Shown one piece after another: positions 33,813 to 42,007 of a stretch of 46,506 nucleotides of DNA. The translations under genes were made by a program, and so were the position numbers. This DNA comes from Devosia sp. (GTDB lineage: Bacteria > Pseudomonadota > Alphaproteobacteria > Rhizobiales > Devosiaceae). The DNA is taken from contig NZ_JACZKG010000062.1 of the NCBI RefSeq assembly GCF_014860165.1, forward strand, positions 1 to 46,506, written 5' to 3'. The first letter of the stretch is position 1; every line of letters begins with the position of its first letter. A model generated the notes under the pieces. That model saw nothing but the letters and a program-made list of their open reading frames with translations. It did no database searches and had not been told where the DNA came from.

Positions 33813-34289
33813 ATGGCGCTTTCCAGAGCCATCCTGCGCTTCGCCGCCCTCGCCCTCACCGCCACGAGCCTGGGGGGCTGCAGTTTCCTCGGCATCAATT
33901 TCGGCATGGCGCAGCTGTCCGAGAAGGAATGCCTGATGCGCGCCATGTATTTCGAGTCGAACCGCTCGAGTTCCGAAGGCATGCTGGCCGTCGGGACGGT
34001 GGTGATGAACCGCCTCAACGACTCCCGCTACCCCAAGTCTGTCTGTGGCGTGGTCGGCCAGAAGAACCAGTTCGCCCAGGGTGTGCTCACCCGCAAGATG
34101 ACCGATAGCGGCGCCGTGCTGGCCTCGCAGGTGGCCGACCAGGTGCTGCGCGGCGCGCGCCATCCCGGCGTGCAGAATGCCCAGCATTTCCACACTGCCG
34201 GCCTGCGCTTCCCCTATAACAACATGTATTACGTGCTCGAAGCGGGCGGCAACGAGTTCTACGAGAAGCGGACGCCGGGCACGTTCTGA
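33813..34289 (+). CDS. SleB-like cell wall hydrolase, lipoprotein
   Basis: This is a predicted peptidoglycan hydrolase of the SleB/CwlJ family. The 158-residue protein has a lipoprotein signal ending LGGC (Cys23). The catalytic domain shows ECLMRAMYFESNRSSSEGMLAVGTVVMNRLND in pieces, where the Glu of YFE is the likely catalytic acid, followed by YPKSVCGVVGQKNQFAQG and a histidine-rich QHFHTAG. Families of this type in alphaproteobacteria act in envelope remodelling. It stands alone behind a structured leader. Confidence 0.9.
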   Translation: MALSRAILRFAALALTATSLGGCSFLGINFGMAQLSEKECLMRAMYFESNRSSSEGMLAVGTVVMNRLNDSRYPKSVCGVVGQKNQFAQGVLTRKMTDSGAVLASQVADQVLRGARHPGVQNAQHFHTAGLRFPYNNMYYVLEAGGNEFYEKRTPGTF

Positions 34290-34295
34290 GGCGGC

Positions 34296-34769
34296 CTACT
34301 TCGCCTGCACCAGGGCGCGGCTCAGGAAGAAGCCGTGGCCATCCTCACGCGCACAGGTCAGCCCGCGGCGCTCCGACAGGCACTGGAACGGCCCGAATGT
34401 CACCACGTGGTCATACTCGAATTTCTGCGTGTGCGAGCAGCAGCCCGCGTCGCCGACGTCGTCGAGCAACAGGCCCTCGTCCTGACCGCCCAGAATGGCG
34501 CGAACATAGTCGGGCTCGACGCGGTCGCACTGGATTTCGGCCAAGCCGTCCCAGGTCTGGTAAACCGAGGTGCCGCCTTCGGGGGTGTAGATGCAGCCGA
34601 TATTGCCCGAGGGCATCACGAACTCCACCTGCCCTTCGTCATTGGCGTAGAAGTGCTGCAGTTCATAAGCCTTGGCCGGAAGGCCGAGCAGAACGACCAG
34701 CGCAGCGAAGCCGGCAAAGACCAGCGAATTGCGGACCAAGGCACGGCGTTGTCTGGTGGTGGTGAGCAT
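34296..34769 (-). CDS. Secreted DUF6636-like protein
   Basis: The 157-residue protein has a signal peptide (LVRNSLVFAGFAALVVLLGLPAKA) and a small cysteine-rich domain: EFVMPSGNIGCIYTPE, IQCDRVEPDY, DAGCCSHTQ, FGPFQCLSERRGLTCAREDGHGFFLSRA in pieces. The FxSPSGNIGC-like and LTCxxxxGHGFxLSR patterns are those of DUF6636, exported proteins of unknown function. ATG 34769 is chosen for the GAGGG eight bases upstream. Confidence 0.8.
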   Translation of the reverse strand: MLTTTRQRRALVRNSLVFAGFAALVVLLGLPAKAYELQHFYANDEGQVEFVMPSGNIGCIYTPEGGTSVYQTWDGLAEIQCDRVEPDYVRAILGGQDEGLLLDDVGDAGCCSHTQKFEYDHVVTFGPFQCLSERRGLTCAREDGHGFFLSRALVQAK

Positions 34770-34821
34770 GGCCATGACCCTCATTGGCGTTGCGATGAGG
34801 GTGATATGCCTGAGGTGGACT

Positions 34822-34845
34822 GAACGAGCGCTGGAGCGCCCGTTC
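34822..34845. terminator. Long hairpin between DUF2076 and DUF6636 genes
   Basis: GAACGAGCGC and GCGCCCGTTC pair over ten positions with one mismatch around a TGGA loop. It lies just past the DUF2076 stop. There is no T run, so termination would be weak or Rho-aided. Confidence 0.45.
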
Positions 34846-34854
34846 ATGCGCCGT

Positions 34855-35412
34855 TTAGAAATCGCCGCCGATGTCGAAGTCGCCGCCGCCGAAATCATCG
34901 CCGCCGGCGTCAAAGTCCTGGTCGGCTTCCTGATCTGCCGAGCTGTCGGCACTGTGCTCCTGCGCGTGTGCGCCGCCGGTCAGCATGCTGGCGATGGCGC
35001 TGCCGAGCAGTACGCCACCGGCAACGCCCATGGCGGTCTGTGCGGCACCGGCCAAAAAGCCGCCGCCCTGTCCGCGCCGGTCATCGTAATCCTGCTGCCC
35101 GCGATCCCACGGACCCCGGCGCGCCGGGCGGCGCTGCGGCTGCGGTTCATCGCCACCGAACAGGCCGCCCAGGAACCCTCCGGCCGGTCGTTGGCTGGCT
35201 TCGAGCTGCTCAATGCGGGCCTGCGCCTGCTGCAGCGCCTGCTCCTGGATCAGGATGGTCTGGGCCATGTAATAGGGCGCAGGGGGGAACTCGCGAAGCC
35301 GCTCCTGGATCAGCGCCTCGGCGTCGCGATCACGCGGCTGGCTGTTGCGCGCCACGTCCTCGATGCGGTCAAACAGACCATCAATGGCCTGCTGGTCTTG
35401 CTGGTTCGGCAT
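34855..35412 (-). CDS. DUF2076 domain protein
   Basis: The 185-residue protein starts MPNQQDQQAIDGLFDRIED, the DUF2076 hallmark, with a helical N-terminal half (QERLREFPPAPYYMAQTILIQEQALQQAQARIEQLE in pieces). A basic low-complexity linker, a glycine-rich hydrophobic segment (GVAGGVLLGSAIASMLTGG) and a tail of Asp/Gly repeats (DFGGGDFDIGGDF) follow. These are periplasmic or ABC-associated proteins of unknown role. GGAG lies eight bases before the ATG. Confidence 0.9.
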   Translation of the reverse strand: MPNQQDQQAIDGLFDRIEDVARNSQPRDRDAEALIQERLREFPPAPYYMAQTILIQEQALQQAQARIEQLEASQRPAGGFLGGLFGGDEPQPQRRPARRGPWDRGQQDYDDRRGQGGGFLAGAAQTAMGVAGGVLLGSAIASMLTGGAHAQEHSADSSADQEADQDFDAGGDDFGGGDFDIGGDF

Positions 35413-35601
35413 GCGGCTCACTCCATGAGCAACCAATAATGCAGAACAAGTGGGAACCGGGTTGGGGCGTTGCAATGCCACGAACATCGATTGGCGGCTT
35501 CTGCCCCACAAAAGCCATGAGGCGGCCAAAACTTCGCCGGGACTGGCGGTGTAACGAACCTGTGATCGGCCCGCTGGTGGCCGAATCCAGAGGGAAAACC
35601 A

Positions 35602-35976
35602 ATGACCGCCAAGATCCTGCTCCCCTTCGCCGCCGCCGCCATGCTCGCCCTGGCTGCATGCAGCAATCCCGAGACCCCGGCCGAAGCAGCGCCCGAGACC
35701 GCTCCGGCGGCCGAAGTCGTGGCGCCGGCAGCCGTGCCTGCCGAGCCGGCGATGGCTCCAGCAGCCAACACAACAGCCATCACCCCAGAGCAGGCTATGC
35801 AGGCCGTGCAGGCCCAGGCCGCCACGATGACCGATGCGCAGAAGGCCGAGACCATCGCCGCTGCGCGCAAGACCGCCGAAGACGCCGCCAAGGCCCAGGG
35901 CCTTACCGACGAGCAGGTCAAGCAAGCCGGCGACATGGCCGAGCAGGCAACCAAGCAGATGCTCGGCGTCCAGTAA
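35602..35976 (+). CDS. Small Ala/Pro-rich lipoprotein
   Basis: The 124 residues begin with a lipoprotein signal ending LAAC (Cys20). An Ala/Pro/Glu-rich linker follows (ETPAEAAPETAPAAEVV), then a helical C-terminal part with repeated Gln/Ala/Lys heptads (QAMQAVQAQAATMTDAQKAE in pieces) that could form a coiled coil. No family is recognised. It is monocistronic. Confidence 0.82.
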   Translation: MTAKILLPFAAAAMLALAACSNPETPAEAAPETAPAAEVVAPAAVPAEPAMAPAANTTAITPEQAMQAVQAQAATMTDAQKAETIAAARKTAEDAAKAQGLTDEQVKQAGDMAEQATKQMLGVQ

Positions 35977-36022
35977 CACGGGCGTTACGAATTCCGGCTC
36001 CGCGACCGGGTTGCGGGGCCCT

Positions 36023-36298
36023 CTATCGCTTCTGCGTACTCACCCGCAGCACGTAGCCGATGACGATGGCGACGGCCTCGTAGAGCTCGAGCGGAATGGT
36101 ATCGTCGAGTTCGACGCCGCTCAGCGCTTCGGCCAGTACCGGGTTGGCCTCGATGACAATCCCCTGTTCACGCGCCAGTTCGACAATGCGATCGGCGACC
36201 AGCCCCCTGCCCTTGGCAACGACGCGAGGCGCTTCCCGCGTGCCCTTTTCATATTGCAGCGCCACGGCCAGGGCGCGCGGCTTGATCTCGTCGCTCAT
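36023..36298 (-). CDS. FlhB C-terminal-domain-like protein
   Basis: The 91 residues match the cytoplasmic domain of FlhB/YscU export proteins: ALAVALQYEKGTREAPRVVAKGRGLVADRIVELAREQGIVI in pieces, then PVLAEAL and IPLELYEAVAIVIGYVLR. The NPTH autocleavage motif that precedes this region in FlhB is replaced by KPRA. It is a stand-alone FhlB-type protein. The ATG overlaps the FliK-like stop by four bases. A role as accessory specificity switch for flagellar export is plausible but unproven. Confidence 0.88.
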   Translation of the reverse strand: MSDEIKPRALAVALQYEKGTREAPRVVAKGRGLVADRIVELAREQGIVIEANPVLAEALSGVELDDTIPLELYEAVAIVIGYVLRVSTQKR

Positions 36299-38031
36299 GA
36301 GCGGGCATCCACGAAGTGACCCGAGGGGGCCGCCGCGGCCGGCGCCGGTGGCTCACCATGTCGGACGATGACCGCGCCGGGCCGCAGGCCTGCGCTGCCA
36401 AGCGTCTCCCGCAAGGTCGCGATCTCGGCCTCCAGGGCGGACGAGGCGGTCGGCTCGGTGGCCCACAGCATCACTCCGGTCGCCCCGGCACGCAGCGTGA
36501 CCTGTGCCCCCACTTCGCCCATTTCGGGCAGGCTGAGGGCGAAGCGCATCTGCCAACCGCGCTCGCCCGCCGCTTCGGCGTCGCCCTGCTGGTCGCCATG
36601 GATGTGAATATGCATCAGCGCCTGCTGTGTCCCCACCATGACCGGCAGGTCCATGCTCCAGTCCGCGCTCCTCGACACCGGATCGGGCAAGGACGCATGC
36701 TGGTGCAGCCGCACGCGCGCCAGCGCTGACTCGGTGCGCTCGAGCAATTGCTTGCCCACCTCTTCGGGCGCGGCGCCCGGATCGATCGGCAGCGCCTCGC
36801 CGGCCCGGGCGCGCGGCGTGCTGCCGCGCAGCGGCGGTGGGATCTGGGATACGGCATTGACCGGCGCCTGCTGGCCCAGCCACGAGGTCAGCGTCTGCCG
36901 CAGGGTCAGCAGTGCCGATTTCATATCCGTCTGCGGCAGCAGCGGCTGGCCATGCGCCAGGCTGGCTTCCTGGAACACACCCGAGCCGCGAATGGCGGCC
37001 TGCAGCGCTGCACCATCAAAGCGCGGTGCGTCGATCGCCACACGTCCGGCAAGTACCTGCTGGGCAGCGCGTGCCACCGGCTCGGGCAGCACGACCTTGC
37101 CGGCAATGCTAGTCAGCGCCGTCGTCAGCGCCGTGACCGTGCCCTGGCGCGGCACGGAGGCGTGAACCATCTGCGCCAATGCGGCCTGCGGCGTGGCGGC
37201 TTGCGGCGGGGGCGGCTGCGGGGAAGGATTGCCAGGCGATGAATGCGCTGTAGCCGTACCCACGGCGACCGCTGGCACTACCGGACGCGCCGCACTGGCT
37301 GCCGTCTGCGGCGCGGGGTTTGCCGGGGCACCTGCGGCCGCGGCAACCGCGGCCGCCGCAGGGCTGGTCGTCGTGGCGGACGCAACCGGATAGGGCGTCA
37401 GGGGAACTGGCGTGGCCGGTGCGCCAACTGGCGCCGCCGCGGGTGCAGCAGCGGCCGGCGGGCTTCCCGCCTGCACTGCCGCTTGGGGCAGCGGCGGAGC
37501 CGTCACGGTTGCTGTCCCGCCCCCCGTCGCCTGTGGCTGGGCCGGGATCACGGTGGCGCTGCCGCCGGCAGCGGGAATGGGCTGCGGCTGGGTTGTCGTC
37601 GGCACTGCCGGCTGCGGGACCTGTGCCGGCAGGTTGCTTGCTGCCTGGGCAGGTAGTGGAGCGGCGGCGCCGGGCGGCACCGTTGGTGGCAGGCGCGTCG
37701 GGTTCGGCAGCGGCATGCTGACTTGTGGCGTCGGCGCTGCGGGCACCGGGCTGGCCGGGGTCGACGTGGTGGGAACCGTGGCTGGTTGCAGCGCTAGCCG
37801 CATCTGCTGCCCGGTGCCTTGCACCTCGAGCTTGATGGTCTCGCCGGCCTTGACCATGGTCGGCAGGATCAGGTTCAGCAGCTGGCCGCGGATTTCCACC
37901 TGCGTGCCGCCATTGGGTGCGGCACCGATGATCTTGGCGTCGAGCACCTGGCCCGATTGCAGGGCCAATGCCTGTAGCGCACCAGCGCGGGCCGGCGTGA
38001 CGAACTGGGGCAGCTGCGACGGAATCAACAT
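36295..38031 (-). CDS. FliK-like hook-length control protein
   Basis: The 578-residue protein has an N-terminal domain (1-90), a very Pro/Ala/Gln-rich centre (about 100-290), and a C-terminal FliK-type domain with WSMDLPVMVGTQQALMHIHIHGD in pieces and MRFALSLPEMGEVGAQVTLRAG. FliK measures hook length and switches export specificity by contacting FlhB. Here it is coupled to an FlhB-tail protein and no other flagellar genes are in the window, so it may belong to a divergent or solitary pair. Confidence 0.82.
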   Translation of the reverse strand: MLIPSQLPQFVTPARAGALQALALQSGQVLDAKIIGAAPNGGTQVEIRGQLLNLILPTMVKAGETIKLEVQGTGQQMRLALQPATVPTTSTPASPVPAAPTPQVSMPLPNPTRLPPTVPPGAAAPLPAQAASNLPAQVPQPAVPTTTQPQPIPAAGGSATVIPAQPQATGGGTATVTAPPLPQAAVQAGSPPAAAAPAAAPVGAPATPVPLTPYPVASATTTSPAAAAVAAAAGAPANPAPQTAASAARPVVPAVAVGTATAHSSPGNPSPQPPPPQAATPQAALAQMVHASVPRQGTVTALTTALTSIAGKVVLPEPVARAAQQVLAGRVAIDAPRFDGAALQAAIRGSGVFQEASLAHGQPLLPQTDMKSALLTLRQTLTSWLGQQAPVNAVSQIPPPLRGSTPRARAGEALPIDPGAAPEEVGKQLLERTESALARVRLHQHASLPDPVSRSADWSMDLPVMVGTQQALMHIHIHGDQQGDAEAAGERGWQMRFALSLPEMGEVGAQVTLRAGATGVMLWATEPTASSALEAEIATLRETLGSAGLRPGAVIVRHGEPPAPAAAAPSGHFVDARS

Positions 38032-38124
38032 GGCGTTCCGGCCCTCTGCCGCACCACGCGGCGACCCATACTAGCGCGCTATCAGCATCCAGTGATTCCC
38101 GCTTCTTGGGAAACTTAACATCGT

Positions 38125-38796
38125 CTAACCGGCCGCCAGCGTGATCCCGAATATTTTGCTGAGCAGGAACAGAGCGCTCCACAGCAGCGCAAGCACCACG
38201 CCCCACACGATCACCACCGCAGCGATAGCACAGGCGATGCCGATGCTGATCCAAACGCCGTCGCGCTCCAACACGCCCAGTGCCAGCACGCAGATGGTGA
38301 AAGCCGGCAGCATGTTGCCGAGGGGGATGGGCAGGAAAAGGATGATCGAGAGCAGCAGGCAGACGGCCCCGACCAGATACTCGGCCGGTGGCGCAGCCAG
38401 AAAGGCAAAGCGCGGGCGCATCAGCCGTTCGGCCTTGGCGAGCCATGGCGCCGCCAGATCCACCACCTTTTCGAAGTCGACGCGCGACAGGGAACGATCC
38501 GTGATGATCCGTGGCAGCCAGGGTCGCCGGCCGATCATCAGTTGGAAGGACAGAAAGATCAGGGGGGCGCCCAGCACTGCCGACACGCCCGGCGGCACCG
38601 GAATGGCATTGGGTACCGCGAAGATGAACATCAGGGCACCGATAGCCCGATGCTCAAGCGCATGCAGCAGGTCGGCGATCGAGATGCGCTCGCGATGCTG
38701 GCCCTTGGCAATGGCCGTCAGTATAGCCGAAAGCCGATCGGCGCCCTCATCGGGCGGAACCTGGTCGACGTTGATGGTCGGATCGTCTTCGGCCAT
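38125..38796 (-). CDS. exoD: ExoD family membrane protein
   Basis: ExoD proteins are needed for exopolysaccharide synthesis and alkaline tolerance in rhizobia. The 223-residue product has about five membrane helices and the family segments RISIADLLHALEHRAIGALMFIFAVPNAIPVPPGVSAVLGAPL in pieces, RPWLPRIITDRSLSR, and FLAAPPAEYLVGAVCLLLSIILFLPIPLGN in pieces. It is 22 bases downstream of a glycosyltransferase on the same strand, so a polysaccharide link is plausible. Confidence 0.92.
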   Translation of the reverse strand: MAEDDPTINVDQVPPDEGADRLSAILTAIAKGQHRERISIADLLHALEHRAIGALMFIFAVPNAIPVPPGVSAVLGAPLIFLSFQLMIGRRPWLPRIITDRSLSRVDFEKVVDLAAPWLAKAERLMRPRFAFLAAPPAEYLVGAVCLLLSIILFLPIPLGNMLPAFTICVLALGVLERDGVWISIGIACAIAAVVIVWGVVLALLWSALFLLSKIFGITLAAG

Positions 38797-38818
38797 GCAT
38801 CAATCCTTTGCCGGGCAC

Positions 38819-39565
38819 TCAATCGGGGCGGATGTCGGTATAGTCCTTGGTTGCCGGCTTGCCGCGGAAGGTTACCCAGAAGAAATTGAGTGTATAGGTT
38901 CCGGCGGTGCGGAAGACGCCCTCCTTCTCGAGGCGCCGGCCGGAGGTCATCATCTTGAGGGCAAAGGTCCATTTGACCCCGCCCACCTTGGACAGCCGCA
39001 CCGCGACGTCGGTATCCTCGCCGAAGAACTGGATGGAGCGGTCATAGCCGCCGACCTGTTCCCAGGCGGCGCGCTTGAACACGAAATTGCCGCCCTGCAC
39101 GACGGAGCCGACGCGGAGCACGTAGCGGTTGATGACATAGATCAGCCACGTCAGGCCATAAAACATGCCGACGAGGAACCGGCTCCAGGCGCTCATGTCA
39201 TAATAGACATAGGGACCGCTGAGGCAGACCAGTTTCGGATCACGCCCGAATTCGCTGAGCACCGTGTCGAGCCAGCCCGGCGGAACGATCGTGTCGCTGT
39301 CGATATTGGCGATCAGCTCGAAACCCTGGCTGGCGGCAAAGCCGGCGTCGCGGGCATTGACCAGGCCCTTGGCCGGCTCGTCGACCACGCTCACCGTGGG
39401 GAAGCTGCGGGCGATCTCGCCGGTGCGGTCGCTCGAGGCATTGTTGACCACGATGATTTCGGCGTCGGCGCCGGAACGGGCAATCTCGGCCACCACCGAC
39501 TCCAGGCATTTGCCGATCAGCGCCTCTTCATTATAGGCCGGTATGACGAATGCCAGTTTTCTCAT
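38819..39565 (-). CDS. Family 2 glycosyltransferase
   Basis: The 248-residue protein has the GT-A fold: LAFVIPAYNEEALIGKCLESV, the UDP-binding VVNNASSDRTGEIA, the DxD-type metal motif NIDSDTIVPPGWL, and GGYDRSIQFFGEDTDVAVRL with the catalytic ED. A short hydrophobic stretch (RFLVGMFYGLTWLIYVINRYVL) may anchor it to the membrane. The start at 39565 gives family-like length; the frame is open to 39664. It is followed by exoD. Confidence 0.9.
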   Translation of the reverse strand: MRKLAFVIPAYNEEALIGKCLESVVAEIARSGADAEIIVVNNASSDRTGEIARSFPTVSVVDEPAKGLVNARDAGFAASQGFELIANIDSDTIVPPGWLDTVLSEFGRDPKLVCLSGPYVYYDMSAWSRFLVGMFYGLTWLIYVINRYVLRVGSVVQGGNFVFKRAAWEQVGGYDRSIQFFGEDTDVAVRLSKVGGVKWTFALKMMTSGRRLEKEGVFRTAGTYTLNFFWVTFRGKPATKDYTDIRPD

Positions 39566-39778
39566 GCTGCCTCTTGCTGGGCTTGGCGGTCCGATCGCCG
39601 CGATCGCCTGCAAATAGCCCGTGCTTGAGGCTACGGCAACAGATGGCCGTGGCTTTTCCAGCATGCGGTCGCCTGTCCCACCAGCAAAAACGGCAGTCGG
39701 GAGACTGCTTCCGCAAGAGCAGAGGCATCTGCTACACTGTTCATCGGGTGTTCAGTTGGGTCTTGAGACAAGCGGGGC

Positions 39779-40591
39779 ATGATGAAGCAGCTACTGTTGA
39801 AACATTTGCTCGTTATCCTGCTGTCGGCAACTGCGCCCGCCGCCTTTGCCGCCAATGAAGGCACGGCCGTTGGCGTCGACCCCGATGCCAGGGCTCAGAT
39901 CAATTCGACGGATCGTATTCTGGCGGCCGGCGCCGACGTCTCGGTTGGCGAGCTGATTGTCACCGGGCCATCCGGCCTCGTTCAGATCGTGTTCGACGAC
40001 GACACCAGGCTCGTCGTTGGCCCGCGCAGTTCCCTGCTGATCGAAACCTATCTCATGGCCAGCACCAATACGGCGCAGCAACTGACCATCAACGCGCTGG
40101 GCGGCTCGTTCCGTTTCATCACTGGCAACAGCCCCAAGCCGGCCTATTCCATCCTCACGCCAACGGCCGCCATAGCGGTGCGTGGCACTGTGTTCGACAT
40201 CGTGGTCGAGCCCAATGCCTCCAAGGTCATGCTCTACGAAGGCGCATTGCAAATCTGCAATCCCGGCGCCTCCTGCAAGGAGGTGACCCGCCGGTGCGAA
40301 GTCGCCTCGTCGAGCAGCGATCAGGCCGAACTGTTTGTCCGAAACGACCCGCAGCGCACGCCGCTGAGCCTGGAATTCCGCTATGCGCGGTTCCAGGGTC
40401 CCCTGCTGCCGCCATTCCGGGTTGGCGGCGCGGCGCTCTGCGCGGAGGACGCTTCGGACAGCGCGCCAGCCAGCCATTCTGGCGGTGAGGGTGGCCAGGC
40501 AGCGCCAACGCAGACGCCAACGCCACCAACGCCGCCAACGCCACCGCCCCCACCGCCGCCAACACCGACGCGTCCCCCGCCGAAGAACTAG
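39779..40591 (+). CDS. FecR domain protein with Pro-rich C-terminus
   Basis: The 270-residue protein has a signal peptide (LLVILLSATAPAAFA), a FecR-like beta domain (SVGELIVTGPSGLVQIVFDDDTRLVVGP in pieces; TAAIAVRGTVFDIVVEPNASKVMLYEGALQ in pieces), and a cysteine pair (CNPGASC). It ends in a proline-threonine run made of short tandem units. Such periplasmic FecR-domain proteins without a sigma-factor partner are of unknown role. It is monocistronic and converges with the DUF1993 gene. Confidence 0.88.
   Translation: MMKQLLLKHLLVILLSATAPAAFAANEGTAVGVDPDARAQINSTDRILAAGADVSVGELIVTGPSGLVQIVFDDDTRLVVGPRSSLLIETYLMASTNTAQQLTINALGGSFRFITGNSPKPAYSILTPTAAIAVRGTVFDIVVEPNASKVMLYEGALQICNPGASCKEVTRRCEVASSSSDQAELFVRNDPQRTPLSLEFRYARFQGPLLPPFRVGGAALCAEDASDSAPASHSGGEGGQAAPTQTPTPPTPPTPPPPPPPTPTRPPPKN
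40509..40570 (+). repeat. Short tandem CCAACGCC-type repeats in the FecR gene
   Basis: Imperfect repeats of CCAACGCC and CCGCC encode the PTPPTPP-like tail. Such a run can slip during replication and lengthen or shorten the tail without a frame change when whole 9-base units are involved. Confidence 0.6.
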
Positions 40592-40598
40592 TCGGTCG

Positions 40599-41099
40599 TC
40601 AGCCGATATAGTCGCGCTTGCCCACCGGCACAGCGGCATGCCGCAGGATGGCGTAGGCCGTGGTCACGTGGAAGAAGAAGTTGGGCAGTGCCCGCTCGGT
40701 CAGATAGGCTTGGCCGGACATGGCAATATCCTTCCCGCCCAGCTTCAGCGTGACTTCACGCTCGTCGCCGCCTTCGAGATCCTCGGGCTTGATCGTCGCC
40801 AGCAGGTCCAGGGCCTTCTGGATGCGGGCCCGCAATTCTGGAAAGGTTTCCTCGGTATCGGGCCAGGACGGAATTTCGCGGCCGGCAAGACGCGATACAC
40901 AGCCCTTCACATGGTCGGTGGCGATCATCACCTGCCCGCGGAACGGGATCATATCGGGTGCCAGCCGCATGTTGGACAGCACCAGAGTGTCGAATTTGCG
41001 CTCGGCGGCGTAGGCCTCGGCCTTGTCCATGATGGCCAGCAGGTTGGTCAGCATACGGGTGAAAATCGGCACGGTCATGCCATAGACGGAAATGGTCAT
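40599..41099 (-). CDS. DUF1993 family protein
   Basis: The 166-residue protein has the DUF1993 outline: MTISVYGMTVPIFTRMLTNL, NMRLAPDMIPFRGQVMIATDHVKGCVSRLAG in pieces, and a C-terminal YLTERALPNFFFHVTTAYAILRHAAVPVGKRDYIG in pieces. The family resembles DinB-like four-helix bundles and is of unknown function. ATG 41099 is taken as start; a TTG six bases earlier is in frame. It is divergent from the ion channel gene. Confidence 0.9.
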   Translation of the reverse strand: MTISVYGMTVPIFTRMLTNLLAIMDKAEAYAAERKFDTLVLSNMRLAPDMIPFRGQVMIATDHVKGCVSRLAGREIPSWPDTEETFPELRARIQKALDLLATIKPEDLEGGDEREVTLKLGGKDIAMSGQAYLTERALPNFFFHVTTAYAILRHAAVPVGKRDYIG

Positions 41100-41179
41100 T
41101 CGCAAAGCTACCTTGATTGTGCGGTCCCGAACGGGAACAGTGTTTTGCGCTCGCCGTTTGTGGCTGGCAAGGCGGTTGT

Positions 41180-42007
41180 ATGAACAAGCAAGAAGACAAG
41201 TCGGTAAACGGCGACCGGGCCGACAGGAAGGCGGGATTTGCCGGGCTGCGCTCGAGACTGCGGCTGCTCTATCACAGCCAGTCTCCCGTGGCGCAGCGCT
41301 TCCAGGCCGCGGTGCTGATCGTCGACCTGGCGATCATTGCCTTCTTCATCGCTACGCCGCTGTTGCGCGAGAATGAAGCCTTCCTGTGGATCGATTATTC
41401 CATCGCGGCGCTGCTGCTGGCGGACCTGGTGGCCCGGGCGCTGGCCTCGACCGATATCCTGCGCTGGCTGCGGCAGATGCCCATCATCATCGATATCTTC
41501 ATCCTGGCGACGCTGCTGGCGCCGACCTGGCTGGTCAATCTCGGCTTCCTGCGTATTCTCCGGCTGTGGACGCTGACGCGAACCTCCACATTCTGGCGGC
41601 CGCTGAAGAAGCGTCGCCTGGGCCTCTACCAGGAGCCCATCCAGGCCGTCATCAACCTGCTGGTCTTTCTCTTCGTGGTCACGGGCTTTGTCTACACGTC
41701 CTTTGCCAACCGGGGCGACGAACCCAGCATAGCCGGCTACGTCGACGCTCTCTACTTTACCGTCGCCACAGTCACCACGACCGGTTTCGGCGATATCACC
41801 CTGCCCGGCACATCGGGCAAGCTGGCCTCGATCGTCATCATGATCATCGGTATTTCGCTGTTCGTGCGGCTGGCGCAGGCGATTTTCCGGCCGGCCAAGG
41901 TGCACTTCCCCTGCCCGCAATGCGGCCTGCAGAAGCATGATCCGGACGCCGTCCACTGCAAGGCCTGCGGGCATATCCTCAACATCCCTGACAGCGGCGG
42001 TCACTAG
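41180..42007 (+). CDS. Voltage-gated-type ion channel with zinc-ribbon tail
   Basis: The 275 residues form six membrane helices of the VIC superfamily. The pore loop carries the selectivity filter TVTTTGFGDI, typical of K+ channels (TxGFGD). Helix four is only weakly charged (GFLRILRLWTLTR). After helix six the protein continues into a zinc ribbon, CPQCG ... CKACG, about 25 residues, and ends at GGH. A zinc-ribbon tail on such a channel is unusual and may sense metal or redox state. Confidence 0.88.
   Translation: MNKQEDKSVNGDRADRKAGFAGLRSRLRLLYHSQSPVAQRFQAAVLIVDLAIIAFFIATPLLRENEAFLWIDYSIAALLLADLVARALASTDILRWLRQMPIIIDIFILATLLAPTWLVNLGFLRILRLWTLTRTSTFWRPLKKRRLGLYQEPIQAVINLLVFLFVVTGFVYTSFANRGDEPSIAGYVDALYFTVATVTTTGFGDITLPGTSGKLASIVIMIIGISLFVRLAQAIFRPAKVHFPCPQCGLQKHDPDAVHCKACGHILNIPDSGGH

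Noticed and set aside
38141..39628. Plus-strand open frame (495 codons) opposite exoD and the glycosyltransferase
   Set aside because: Both minus-strand genes match known families; the plus frame shows no family pattern.
40509..40570. Repeats in the FecR gene as a CRISPR-like array
   Set aside because: Units are 8-9 bases with no spacers and encode a Pro/Thr tail in frame.
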